Assembly: GCF_006540085.1 (NCBI RefSeq) | Contig: NZ_BJOG01000005.1 | Span: 124,001-188,000, forward strand | DNA length: 64,000 bases | Source: Microbacterium oxydans | GTDB taxonomy: Bacteria; Actinomycetota; Actinomycetes; Actinomycetales; Microbacteriaceae | Direction: 5' to 3' | Part shown: positions 41,944 to 50,373 of the stretch, one piece after another | Numbering within the stretch: position 1 is the stretch's first letter | Layout: every line of letters starts with the position of its first letter | Position numbers and translations under genes: made by a program | The notes under the pieces: generated by a model | What the model was told of the DNA's origin: nothing | Seen by the model: the letters and a program-made list of their open reading frames with translations, nothing else | Database searches by the model: none

Positions 41944-43284
41944 TCAGCCTGCGGACAGCACCGCGACGGCCTCTCCACGCAGACGCGCGGGGATCACCAC
42001 GACCGCACGATCACCGTCGGCCTTCTCGACCGCACTGCCGTCGGTCCACCGCAGGTCGGACTGCAGGAGCTCGTCCGGCAGATCGAGCGTCCCGATGCTC
42101 GGGTCGAGAGCATGCACGTGCACGGTCGACCCGGTGGTGGTGTAGCGACGCGGGGCACCGCTGCGCTCCTCCATCCGGATCCACGGGCGCGTGCCGTAGA
42201 CCGTGTCGCCGTTCGTCTGCAGCCATGCACCCAGCTCGCGCATCGCACGACGCTGGAGCTCGGGGATGGAGCCGTCCGCTGCGGGGCCGACGTTGATCAG
42301 CAGGTTGCCGTTCTTCGCCACGACGTCGACGAGCAGACGGATCAGCGCCGCGCCGGACAGCGAGTGGCGTTCGTCCTCTGCCTGATTGAAGCCGAAGGAG
42401 TAGCCGAGTCCACGCGTCGACTCCCACGGATCCGGGATGATCTCGGGGATGTCCGTGTATTCGCGTGTGAGGAAGCCGTGGTACGGGACGCCCCAACGGT
42501 CGTTGACGACACCGTCGGGCACCGCATCGAAGTACCGCTGTAGGAGGGCGGCGACCGCATACTCGTCGTGCCCCTTGCCACCGTCGGGCCACTCGATGTC
42601 GTTCCACAGCACGTCCGGCGAGAAGCGGGACACGAGCTCTTCGAGCTGGGCAGCCGAGTAGCGGGCGAAGTGCGCATCGTTGCGACGGAAGCGGAACAGA
42701 TCGGTGTCGGACTCGATCGGCGGGAAGTCGCTCACGTGCCAGTCGAGCGCACCGGAGTAGTACACCCCGAACTTCGCCCCCGCGCGACGGGTGGCGTCGT
42801 GGAACTCGGAGATCAGGTCGCGGCGCGGACCACGAGCGACCGAGTTGAAACCGGTGGACGCCGTGTCCCAGAGGCAGAAACCCTCGTGGTGCTTGGTCGT
42901 GGGGACGATGTACTTGGCCCCGGCACCGACCAACTCGCCCACGAAGGCATCCGCGTCGAACGCCGAGGCGTCCCACCGATCGGCCAGGTCCTCGTACGAG
43001 GTGCCGGGGCCGAACAACTGCTGGTGGCGCTCCCAGGTGGGGCTGCCCGCGATCCGCACCGTGTTGCCGTACCACTCGGCGTACTGATGCCAGGCGTACG
43101 CATCCTCGGTCGGGATGTTCACGCCGTCGCCGTGCTGCACCGCCCACGCCGGCACCGAGTACAGCCCCCAGTGGACGAAGAACCCGAGCTTCGCGTCCCG
43201 ATACCAGTCGGGCACACCCTGAGTCGGGTACACCGGGGCGTCAACGCCGAAGTCGGGGCCTGTCCGCTTCTCGAAGTTCATCAT
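41944..43284 (-). CDS. GH29 alpha-L-fucosidase (GH29-A-like)
   Basis: 446 residues. The N-terminal barrel begins VPDWYRDAKLGFFVHWGLYS; YIVPTTKHHEGFCLWDTAST is near 120, and FSPDVLWNDIEWPDGG near 220 includes the catalytic nucleophile Asp within the WNDIxWP motif of T. maritima-like fucosidases. A C-terminal beta-sandwich (350-446) follows. No signal peptide is present, so it acts inside the cell on imported oligosaccharides. It is the last gene of the importer operon; the first ATG overlaps the stop of the M81 peptidase (ATGA). The substrate alpha-fucoside is the family norm; the natural sugar is unknown. Confidence 0.92.
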   Translation of the reverse strand: MMNFEKRTGPDFGVDAPVYPTQGVPDWYRDAKLGFFVHWGLYSVPAWAVQHGDGVNIPTEDAYAWHQYAEWYGNTVRIAGSPTWERHQQLFGPGTSYEDLADRWDASAFDADAFVGELVGAGAKYIVPTTKHHEGFCLWDTASTGFNSVARGPRRDLISEFHDATRRAGAKFGVYYSGALDWHVSDFPPIESDTDLFRFRRNDAHFARYSAAQLEELVSRFSPDVLWNDIEWPDGGKGHDEYAVAALLQRYFDAVPDGVVNDRWGVPYHGFLTREYTDIPEIIPDPWESTRGLGYSFGFNQAEDERHSLSGAALIRLLVDVVAKNGNLLINVGPAADGSIPELQRRAMRELGAWLQTNGDTVYGTRPWIRMEERSGAPRRYTTTGSTVHVHALDPSIGTLDLPDELLQSDLRWTDGSAVEKADGDRAVVVIPARLRGEAVAVLSAG

Positions 43285-44858
43285 GCGTTCTGCTCCTCTG
43301 CGGTTCCGCGGCGGACGACGGTGGCGGTCAGGTCCGGATCGCCGTCGGCGTCGAACGGGTAGACACCCGGCTGCAGACGGTGGTGGCCCAGCCGCAGCAG
43401 GTCCTGGTCGACGCCACCAGGGGTCAGCGCGAGAGTCCACCCCGCGGCGAGTTCGTAGAGCTCGGGTTCGAGATAGCCGATCTTCACGACGACGATGTCC
43501 GCGGTGGTGGGCTCGAGGCCCAGCATCCGGAAGTCAGAGAGGTGGTGGAAAGGCTTGCGGCGCTCGGTGATGATCGCGTGCAGACCGCCCACGGCGATGA
43601 CGACCTGCGTACCCGCATCCGGGTCGCCGTCGCTGATGGAGAACACGGTCCCGGTGATCGTGACAGGTCCGTGTGGACCGGAATCCACCCGGGCTCCGGC
43701 ATCGAGCGACACCGTGGCTCCGACGCCGGCCGCGACAGCCCGTGCGACGGCTTCGCGGTCGAAGATCGAGGCCACGAGTGTGGTGCGGCTGGAGTCGGTG
43801 AGCTCGGCGCGTTCCAGCAGGTGCGCGAGCGTCCAGGTCACGTCGCCGGCGCCACCGGCCGTCGGGTTGTCCCCCGAGTCCGAGATCAGGTAGGGCCGCG
43901 GTGCTCCCGGAGCGAGGGCCTTGTCGAGGGCGTCGTCGAGCGAGCCGGTCTCGGCCACGAAGACGAAGTCCTCGCGCGCGTCCCAGAACATCCGCGCGAC
44001 ACGCTCGGCTTCCCGTGCGATCACCTGCTCGTCGTCCCCGGTGACGACCACGTAGGCCTGGCACCGCGGCTCGTCCGCCCAGGCGTAGCCGATCCAGACG
44101 GAGGCGTCGACCACCCCGGGGAGGGCTTCGATCTCGGGCAGCTGGGCGTAGATGCTGCGCGCCGGCTCCAGCCGCGTGCTGGTCTTCTCCCCCGGCAGCA
44201 GCACGGGCACGGGTATCCAGGCGGAGAAGGGGCGCCGCCGCAGTGGGTCGGAGCCGTGCGGTCCCCTCAGCCGGGCGAGCAGGTTCCACACCGCACGCTC
44301 CTTGGTGTTCATCCAATCCTCGTGCGGAGCCATGCGGTAACACGTCAGCAGGTCTACCGCGTCACGCAGCACCTCCGAGACGTTGCCGTGCAGATCCATC
44401 GAGGTCGAGACCAGCGTGTCGGGACCGAGGGCGGCGCGCACCGCGAGCGCGAGATCGCCCTCGGCGTCGTCCATGCCGACCACGCTCATGGCGCCGTGGA
44501 TGTCGAAGAAGAACCCGTCGAAGGGACCGTGCTCCCGGATGCCTGCGACGATCGCATCCTTCATCCGGCGATAGGTCTCCGGCGCGACGGCTCCGCCAGG
44601 AAGAGAGCGTCCGTGGGTCAACGGCACCCAGTCCGCGGCGGAGGCGAGTTCGCGTCCATCGTCCAGGAACGGGTAATACCCCCGCAACGTCGGGCCGGTA
44701 CGAACCGTGAACGCCTCGTCACCGGAGATGTGAGGCGAGAAGGTGCTCGACTCGATGGAGATCCCGGCGATGCCGATGCGTGGCAGGGCGAGACCGCCGT
44801 CGGCGACGGTGGCAAGCGGGCCCATCCAGATCTCGTGGGCTTCAGGACGTGCGGTCAC
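43281..44858 (-). CDS. M81-family metallopeptidase (MlrC-like)
   Basis: 525 residues, the MlrC two-domain size. The N-terminal domain has IGIAGISIESSTFSPHISGD and PFDGFFFDIHGAMSVVGMDD near 120, with VSTSMDLHGNVSEVLRDAVD near 155, holding the zinc-ligand Asp and His residues. The C-terminal domain has YLISDSGDNPTAGGAGDVTW near 315. MlrC cleaves linear peptides; in other operons the family may act on amide or lactam bonds of other molecules. Its place inside a sugar importer operon is unusual. Translation starts at GTG 44858 (AGGAG about 8-9 bases upstream). Confidence 0.85.
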   Translation of the reverse strand: MTARPEAHEIWMGPLATVADGGLALPRIGIAGISIESSTFSPHISGDEAFTVRTGPTLRGYYPFLDDGRELASAADWVPLTHGRSLPGGAVAPETYRRMKDAIVAGIREHGPFDGFFFDIHGAMSVVGMDDAEGDLALAVRAALGPDTLVSTSMDLHGNVSEVLRDAVDLLTCYRMAPHEDWMNTKERAVWNLLARLRGPHGSDPLRRRPFSAWIPVPVLLPGEKTSTRLEPARSIYAQLPEIEALPGVVDASVWIGYAWADEPRCQAYVVVTGDDEQVIAREAERVARMFWDAREDFVFVAETGSLDDALDKALAPGAPRPYLISDSGDNPTAGGAGDVTWTLAHLLERAELTDSSRTTLVASIFDREAVARAVAAGVGATVSLDAGARVDSGPHGPVTITGTVFSISDGDPDAGTQVVIAVGGLHAIITERRKPFHHLSDFRMLGLEPTTADIVVVKIGYLEPELYELAAGWTLALTPGGVDQDLLRLGHHRLQPGVYPFDADGDPDLTATVVRRGTAEEQNA

Positions 44859-44903
44859 GTGAGGTGCTCCTTGTGGTGCGAGGGTCGTGCGTGGGGTCGT
44901 CTC

Positions 44904-45878
44904 TCAGCGTGCGCCTGCCGGCACGAGCGCACGGCGGGCCGTCTCGATCGCGCCGAGAGCGACCGCGTCGGAACCGAGGACGGCCGGAATGATGCGCAGC
45001 GGGATACCCGACACCGGCGAGTCGGTGGCGAGCGTACGCGCGATGGCCGGCTCGAGGAGGTCCCATGCGGCCGTGACCCCGCCCCCGACGATCGCGCAGG
45101 GCAGGTCGAGGATCGTGGCCGCGGTCGCGCAGGCGAGGGCGAGCGCCCGACCCGCAGCGTCGAACGCCGCAATCGCCTCCGTGTCGCCGCGGCGCGCACG
45201 GTCGGCGACCTCGCGAGCGTCGCGCACCGGGGCGCCCGTGCTCTCCTGGTAGCGCAGCGCGATGGAAGTGCCGGAGGCCAGCGTCTCGAGATGCCCGATC
45301 TGGCCGCAGGTGCAGACGAGGTCGCTGTACCCGGGTGTGTGTCCGATCTCACCGGCGGCACCGTGCGGTCCGTGGTGAAGTTCGCCGTCGATGAGGACGG
45401 CGCCGCCCACCCCCGTGCCGAGCATGACACCGAGCACGTCCCGATCCGTGCGCCCTTCCGCCGCGGCCTCACCGAGCAGGAAGGCGTTCACGTCGTTCTC
45501 TACCCGCACGGGGACGCCGAGGCGTGACTCCAGTTCATGCCCGAGGGCGAACCCCGTCCAGCCGACGAAGGTCGCCGACGCCGCACGGATCGTCCCCGTC
45601 TCGTGGTCGATGACTCCGGCCGCCCCCACTCCGGCTGCGGCCAGCGATACTCCCGCCTCCGCTGCCAGCGACATGGCGAGGGTCGCTGCTGCATCCGCCA
45701 TCGCTGCACCGCCGAGCGCGGCCGGTGCGCCGACGCTGCCCCGGCCGAGCACGGCACCGTCACCGTCCACCAGAAGGGCGGCGATCTTGGTGCCGCCGAT
45801 GTCGATCCCGACGAGAGCCGCACCGGGTCCGGCTGCGCCACCGATGAGCGTGCTGGTCCCCTGTTCCTGACTGATCAT
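44904..45878 (-). CDS. ROK-family sugar kinase
   Basis: 324 residues. The ROK signature is present: VGIDIGGTKIAALLVDG near residue 24 (phosphate 1), RVENDVNAFLLGEAAAEG near 125, GVMLGTGVGGAVLIDGELHH near 150 and GAAGEIGH near 175. The structural zinc motif reads CTCGQIGHLE: the third cysteine of the usual C-x-C-G-x2-G-C-x-E is His. ROK kinases phosphorylate glucose, allose, ManNAc or related sugars with ATP. Expressed with the importer, it probably phosphorylates the imported sugar. The ATG 45878 is two bases from the end of the upstream permease gene. Confidence 0.87.
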   Translation of the reverse strand: MISQEQGTSTLIGGAAGPGAALVGIDIGGTKIAALLVDGDGAVLGRGSVGAPAALGGAAMADAAATLAMSLAAEAGVSLAAAGVGAAGVIDHETGTIRAASATFVGWTGFALGHELESRLGVPVRVENDVNAFLLGEAAAEGRTDRDVLGVMLGTGVGGAVLIDGELHHGPHGAAGEIGHTPGYSDLVCTCGQIGHLETLASGTSIALRYQESTGAPVRDAREVADRARRGDTEAIAAFDAAGRALALACATAATILDLPCAIVGGGVTAAWDLLEPAIARTLATDSPVSGIPLRIIPAVLGSDAVALGAIETARRALVPAGAR

Positions 45879-45880
45879 GC

Positions 45881-46795
45881 TCAGCGACCACCCAGCCCGG
45901 CCATCGCGATCCCCTTGACGAGGTGCTTCTGCAGCACGATCACGAGGATCGTGGTCGGCACCATCGAGATGATCGCGGCTGCCATCTGCAGGTCCCACCG
46001 CGTGCCGGTGAGACCGGCGAAGCTCGCGAGGCCGACCGGAAGCGTGCCGTGCGCGTTGTAGTCGACCGTCACGATCAGCGGCCACAGGTAGCTGTTCCAG
46101 AACGAGAGGAACGTGAACACCGCGAGCACCGCCACCGCCGACTTCGACAGCGGAAGGATGATCTGCAGGAACGATCGCACGGGGCCTGCGCCGTCGACAC
46201 GGGCCGCCTCCTCCAGCTCGTAGGGGATGCCGCGGAAGAACTGCCGCATCAGGAACGTGCCGAAGGCGCCGAACGCGAAGGGAAGGATGAGCGCCTGGTA
46301 TGTGTCGACCCAGTTGAACCACTGCATGACCTGGAACATGGGGATGACGAGCACCTCGGCGGGAACCATCAGGGTGGCCAGGAACAGCACGAACACCGCG
46401 TCCCGGCCCTTCCACCGCAGGCGCCCGAAGGCGTATCCGGCTGTGGTCGAGACGATCAGCACGACGAGCGTTCCGCCGATCGCGACGATGAAGGAGTTCA
46501 TGATGTACGTCAGGAACGGCCCGTAGGCGAACACGTCGACGAAGTTGCTCCACCGCAGTTCGGAGCCCACCAGGGTCGGCGGCATCGAGAACATCTCCGC
46601 GTTCGGCTTGAGAGCCGAGAAGAACGCGTAGATCAACGGCGAGATGAAGATCAGCGCAGCCACGTAGATCGCGACGTGCGCGAGGATCAGACGGGCGCGG
46701 GCGCCGGGGGTCGTCGCCGCACCGCGTGCGCGCTCGCGTTCGCGGTCGGCGCGGCCGGTGCGTCCGGCGGGCCGGACGAGGGTCTCAGTGCTCAT
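45881..46795 (-). CDS. Carbohydrate ABC transporter permease (MalG-like, CUT1)
   Basis: 304 residues, six membrane helices. The CUT1 permease EAA loop is ELEEAARVDGAGPVRSF near residue 208, and the family C-terminal IVLQKHLVKGIAMAGLGGR is intact. It overlaps the preceding permease gene by 11 bases. No ATP-binding protein gene is in this cluster, so the system probably uses a shared MsiK-type ATPase encoded elsewhere, as is established in many Actinobacteria. The permease helps carry the sugar bound by the SBP across the membrane. Confidence 0.93.
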   Translation of the reverse strand: MSTETLVRPAGRTGRADRERERARGAATTPGARARLILAHVAIYVAALIFISPLIYAFFSALKPNAEMFSMPPTLVGSELRWSNFVDVFAYGPFLTYIMNSFIVAIGGTLVVLIVSTTAGYAFGRLRWKGRDAVFVLFLATLMVPAEVLVIPMFQVMQWFNWVDTYQALILPFAFGAFGTFLMRQFFRGIPYELEEAARVDGAGPVRSFLQIILPLSKSAVAVLAVFTFLSFWNSYLWPLIVTVDYNAHGTLPVGLASFAGLTGTRWDLQMAAAIISMVPTTILVIVLQKHLVKGIAMAGLGGR

Positions 46796-47690
46796 AGTGC
46801 ACCCACTTCTTCTGTGCGGCGAACTGGAGCCCGGTGATCGCGATGATGATCGCGAACAGGATCCACGCGGCTGCAGCGGCGAGGCCGAGATCGCCGAAGG
46901 TGAATCCCTGCTCCCAGATGTACATGACGAGCGGCTTCGTGGCATTGCCCGGACCGCCGCCGGTGAGCATCTGCGGCTGCACGAACACCTGCAGCGACGT
47001 GATCATCGTCATGATGGTGGCGAAGAAGATCGATGGCGAGATCATCGGGACGATGATGCTCCACACCCGCCGGATCCCCTGTGCGCCGTCGATGCTCGCC
47101 GCCTCCAGCACGCTCTCGGGGAGCTGCTCGAGGGCGGCCGAGAAGATCAGCATGTTGTAGCCGAGTCCCTGCCAGACGCTCATGACGACGACCATGATCA
47201 TGGCCCACGACGGATCGGCGAGGAAGTTGGGCAGCTCGATGCCGAACCAGGTCTGCGAGAGGCCGTTGAAGAGTCCCTGCGGCTGGAGCATCATCTTCCA
47301 GACCAGCACGTTGGCGACCATCGGCGTGACGACGGGGATGAAGAACAGCACCCTCAGTGCGCCGCGACCGCGGATCCGGGAGTTCAGACCGAGAGCGAGC
47401 ACGAGCGAGAGAGCGACGCTCAACGGCACGTACAGCAGGGTGTACACCGCCGAGTTGCGCAGCGCCGGCCAGAAGTCGGGGCTGCTGGTGAACAGCTTGA
47501 CGTAGTTGTCCACGCCGTTGAAGGTCCGCTCGCCGAAGGTCGGCCAGTCGAAGACGCTCATCACGATCGACAGCCCGACGGGCACGATCGTGAACAGGGC
47601 GAGCCCGATCAGGGCTGGGCTTGCGAATCCCAGCGCCTGACCGGCCTCCACCTTGGCGAGCGATCGTCGACGTCTCGTCGTGATCGTCAT
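46785..47690 (-). CDS. Carbohydrate ABC transporter permease (MalF-like, CUT1)
   Basis: 301 residues, six helices. SPALIGLALFTIVPVGLSIV opens the first helix; the EAA loop is LPESVLEAASIDGAQGIRRV near residue 203. It pairs with the MalG-like protein to form the membrane channel. The binding-protein gene is just upstream (52 bases apart). ATG 47690. Confidence 0.93.
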   Translation of the reverse strand: MTITTRRRRSLAKVEAGQALGFASPALIGLALFTIVPVGLSIVMSVFDWPTFGERTFNGVDNYVKLFTSSPDFWPALRNSAVYTLLYVPLSVALSLVLALGLNSRIRGRGALRVLFFIPVVTPMVANVLVWKMMLQPQGLFNGLSQTWFGIELPNFLADPSWAMIMVVVMSVWQGLGYNMLIFSAALEQLPESVLEAASIDGAQGIRRVWSIIVPMISPSIFFATIMTMITSLQVFVQPQMLTGGGPGNATKPLVMYIWEQGFTFGDLGLAAAAAWILFAIIIAITGLQFAAQKKWVHYEH

Positions 47691-47741
47691 CTCAGTTTCT
47701 TCCTCTGTTACTGCATTGCTGCTGTGGTGGCCGAGGCCCGA

Positions 47742-49001
47742 TCACTCGCCGAACTGCGCCTGCGCGTTCGACAGCAGCTCTTCCATCGTCATCTGGCCGT
47801 TGTAGACGCTGACGAGGTTGGGCTGGATGTAGCTGTCGAGCTTCTGCCAGTTCTTCGTCATGTAGAGGGGGACGGTGTCACCGAACGCAGCCTCGAAGAC
47901 GGACTTCACCCGGTCGCGGTACTTCTCGTCGATCGACTCGAAGTACAGCGGCTGCGACGACGTGCGTGCCGGGTAGGAGCGGCCGGACGACGCGATGTAG
48001 TCCTGCGCGTCCTCGCCGAGCAGCGAGCCCATGACCTTGAGCGCGGCCTCGGGATTCTTGCAGTTGGCCGAGATGCCGTAGCCCGAGCCGAGGATCGGAC
48101 CGGGGTTGCCGTCGACTCCGGCGGGCAGCGGGACCATGCCGGCGGCGAAGCCCGACTCGTTGTCGAGGTAGCTCACCGCGTTCCAGGTGCCGTCGACGGC
48201 CATGGCCGCGTTGGCGCCGGTGTACTGGTTCTCTCCCCACCCCGTGTCGGAAGCGGAGGCCACGGGTGCGGCGACCTTCTTCTCGGTCACGAGCTCGGCG
48301 TACCAGGTCGACGCGTCGACGAAGGCCTTCTCATCGATGTGCAACGTGCCGTCCTCGGAGGCCGGCTGCGTGGCGGAGTAGGCGATCGGCATCGACATCC
48401 ACTGGTAGCCGCCCATACCCATGCCGAAGCCGTACTTACCGTCCTTGGTGGCGTCGGCGGCGATCTTGTCGAAGTCGTCGAACGTCCACCCGATCTCAGG
48501 GGTTGCGGCGCCGGCGGCGGTCAGCATGTCCTGGTTGTAGTAGACGAGCATGGTGGCGACGTCGAACGGCACGCCGTAAGTCTTGCCCTCGAAGCTGAGG
48601 ATCCCGTCGGCGCTCGGATTGAAGTCAGCCCAGTCGATTCCCGCCGTCTTCAGGTCGGCATCGCTCAGCTCGCGGAAGCCGCCGGTGTAGCCTCCCAGCT
48701 GCGCGCCGCTCATGCCCGTGACGCACGCCATGTTGCCGCTGGCCATGTTGGTGGTCAGCTTCGTGAAGAAGTCGCTCCACGGCGACGTCTGCAGCTTGAT
48801 CTTGATGTCGGGGTTCTGCTCCTGCGCGAACGCGACCTGCGCCTCGAGGGCGTCCACGTCCGACTCGCTCCCGGCCCACATGTCCACCACGATGGTGTCG
48901 CCGTCTGCCGAACCACCCGTGCCGCTGCCGCTCGCGCAGCCGGTCATCGCGACCGCGACGCCGGCGACGGCGACCACAGCCCCTACACGCAACTTCTTCA
49001 T
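47742..49001 (-). CDS. Extracellular sugar-binding lipoprotein of the ABC transporter
   Basis: 419 residues. Residues 1-22 are a lipoprotein signal with lipobox AMTGC, after which a Gly/Ser-rich linker leads to an SBP fold ([40 protein letters not shown] near 145, [14 protein letters not shown] near 270, [16 protein letters not shown] near 335). It captures the sugar outside the membrane for the two permeases. It is the first gene of the six-gene operon (binding protein, two permeases, ROK kinase, M81 peptidase, fucosidase). AGGAGG precedes the ATG. Confidence 0.93.
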   Translation of the reverse strand: MKKLRVGAVVAVAGVAVAMTGCASGSGTGGSADGDTIVVDMWAGSESDVDALEAQVAFAQEQNPDIKIKLQTSPWSDFFTKLTTNMASGNMACVTGMSGAQLGGYTGGFRELSDADLKTAGIDWADFNPSADGILSFEGKTYGVPFDVATMLVYYNQDMLTAAGAATPEIGWTFDDFDKIAADATKDGKYGFGMGMGGYQWMSMPIAYSATQPASEDGTLHIDEKAFVDASTWYAELVTEKKVAAPVASASDTGWGENQYTGANAAMAVDGTWNAVSYLDNESGFAAGMVPLPAGVDGNPGPILGSGYGISANCKNPEAALKVMGSLLGEDAQDYIASSGRSYPARTSSQPLYFESIDEKYRDRVKSVFEAAFGDTVPLYMTKNWQKLDSYIQPNLVSVYNGQMTMEELLSNAQAQFGE

Positions 49002-49025
49002 TGAATGCCTCCTGGAAAGGGAACC

Positions 49026-49050
49026 GGTTAATTCGCGGGTCGAAGTAACC
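49026..49050. promoter_or_regulatory. Imperfect inverted repeat upstream of the importer operon
   Basis: GGTTAATTCG (49026-49035) and CGAAGTAACC (49041-49050) are inverted with one mismatch and a 5-base centre. It lies 25-49 bases upstream of the binding-protein ATG, a position suitable for a repressor site. Confidence 0.45.
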
Positions 49051-49062
49051 TAGTAGGATTTC

Positions 49063-49084
49063 GTATGAAGTTACCGTTTCATAC
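49063..49084. promoter_or_regulatory. Inverted repeat in the importer/ROK-regulator intergenic region
   Basis: GTATGAA (49063-49069) and TTCATAC (49078-49084), perfect arms with an 8-base centre. Possible second operator or binding site for another regulator. Confidence 0.4.
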
Positions 49085-49105
49085 TTCGCAAGTGGCCGCA
49101 AGCCG

Positions 49106-49118
49106 AACATCCGATGTT
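49106..49118. promoter_or_regulatory. Candidate ROK-repressor operator, copy 1
   Basis: AACATCCGATGTT is a perfect palindrome with a single central base. The 12-base core ACATCCGATGTT recurs at 51659-51670 upstream of the second fucosidase gene. Confidence 0.55.
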
Positions 49119-49202
49119 TATCGGAGCTTGATAATTCGTAACTCCCGGGAAACACGACGAACCCCCACTACGCTGACGATGCTCCGACAGGAAAGTGCTC
49201 TC

Positions 49203-50354
49203 ATGACGAACTCCGCTGACACCGCCGTCGACGATCCGCACACGCGACGCATCCTCGACCTCGTCGCCCGCGGTGAGGCGCGATCGCGTTCCGAGCTCGC
49301 CGCCTCGCTCGGCGTGGCCGCATCGACGGTCGGTCTCCGCGTGCAGTCCCTGCTGGATGCCGGCGTGCTCAGAGAAGCCGGAGACGGCACGTCACGCGGA
49401 GGGCGGCGCCCACGTGTCCTTCAGATCGCGGCGGACGGCTTCGTCCTGTCCGCTGACCTCGGCGGCGGACACGCCCGCATAGGCAGGCACTCCCTCAGCG
49501 GTGCCCTCCTGGACAGTGAATCCATCGCCGTCGATGTCACCGAGGGACCGCAGGCCACCCTGGATCGCCTGGCGGTCGTGTTCGACCGTCTCCTGTCCTC
49601 GGGGAGGATCCATGCGATCGGGATCAGCCTCCCCGGTCCGGTCGACATCTCCACGGGATCCGTCGACCAACCCTCGCGGATGCCCGGATGGCCGGGGTTC
49701 CGCGTCGGCGAGCACCTCTCCGCGCGCTACGGGGTCCCTGTCGCCGTCGACAACGACGCGAACCTCGCCGCGCTCGGCGAGCACCGTGAGCGTTTCGGCC
49801 ACACCGGTCACAGCATCACGGTGAAGGCGGGAACCGCCATCGGCAGCGGCATCATCGTGGACGGGCACGTGCACCGCGGCGCCACGTCGGCCGCGGGCGA
49901 CATCACCCACACGCGCATCGACGGCAGCGGCGACATCCCCTGCTCCTGCGGAAACACCGGATGCCTGGAAACCGTGGCGAGCGGGGCGAGTCTGGTCCGA
50001 CAGATGCGCGAGCGCGGGAACGACGCCGTGCGCACGACGACCGACGTGCTGAGCCTGGCGCGCGACGCCGATCCCCTCGCCACGACTCTGGTCCGAACCG
50101 CCGGCACCCACCTGGGCCAGGCACTCTCCGGGGTCGTGAACTTCTTCAATCCGCACGCCGTGTTCCTCACCGGCAGCATGAGCGCATCCGAACCGTTCAT
50201 CGCGGCCGTCCGCAGCCGCGTCTACGAGGCCTGCCACCCGCTCGCCACCCAGCGACTGCGCATCGAGTCCGCGGCGACGGGCGCCGACGCCATCCTGCAC
50301 GGCGCGGCCCGACTCGCGCTCGAGGGCATGGACATCCCCGTGGCGGCCGCCTGA
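49203..50354 (+). CDS. ROK-family transcriptional repressor
   Basis: 383 residues from ATG 49203 (AGGAAAG upstream). Residues 12-75 are a MarR-like winged helix (RRILDLVARGEARSRSELAA, SLGVAASTVGLRVQSLLDAG), and residues 80-383 are the ROK sugar domain (FVLSADLGGGHARIG, VDNDANLAALGEHRERFGHT, GIVDGHVHRGATSAAGDITH). The zinc motif CSCGNTGCLETVASG is complete. The kinase aspartate pattern is kept but the phosphate loop is altered (DLGGGHARI), as in NagC-type repressors. It is divergent from the importer operon and should control it and the second fucosidase through the ACATCCGATGTT sites. Confidence 0.9.
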   Translation: MTNSADTAVDDPHTRRILDLVARGEARSRSELAASLGVAASTVGLRVQSLLDAGVLREAGDGTSRGGRRPRVLQIAADGFVLSADLGGGHARIGRHSLSGALLDSESIAVDVTEGPQATLDRLAVVFDRLLSSGRIHAIGISLPGPVDISTGSVDQPSRMPGWPGFRVGEHLSARYGVPVAVDNDANLAALGEHRERFGHTGHSITVKAGTAIGSGIIVDGHVHRGATSAAGDITHTRIDGSGDIPCSCGNTGCLETVASGASLVRQMRERGNDAVRTTTDVLSLARDADPLATTLVRTAGTHLGQALSGVVNFFNPHAVFLTGSMSASEPFIAAVRSRVYEACHPLATQRLRIESAATGADAILHGAARLALEGMDIPVAAA

Positions 50355-50373
50355 GCCACCGCCACGGTGCGGA

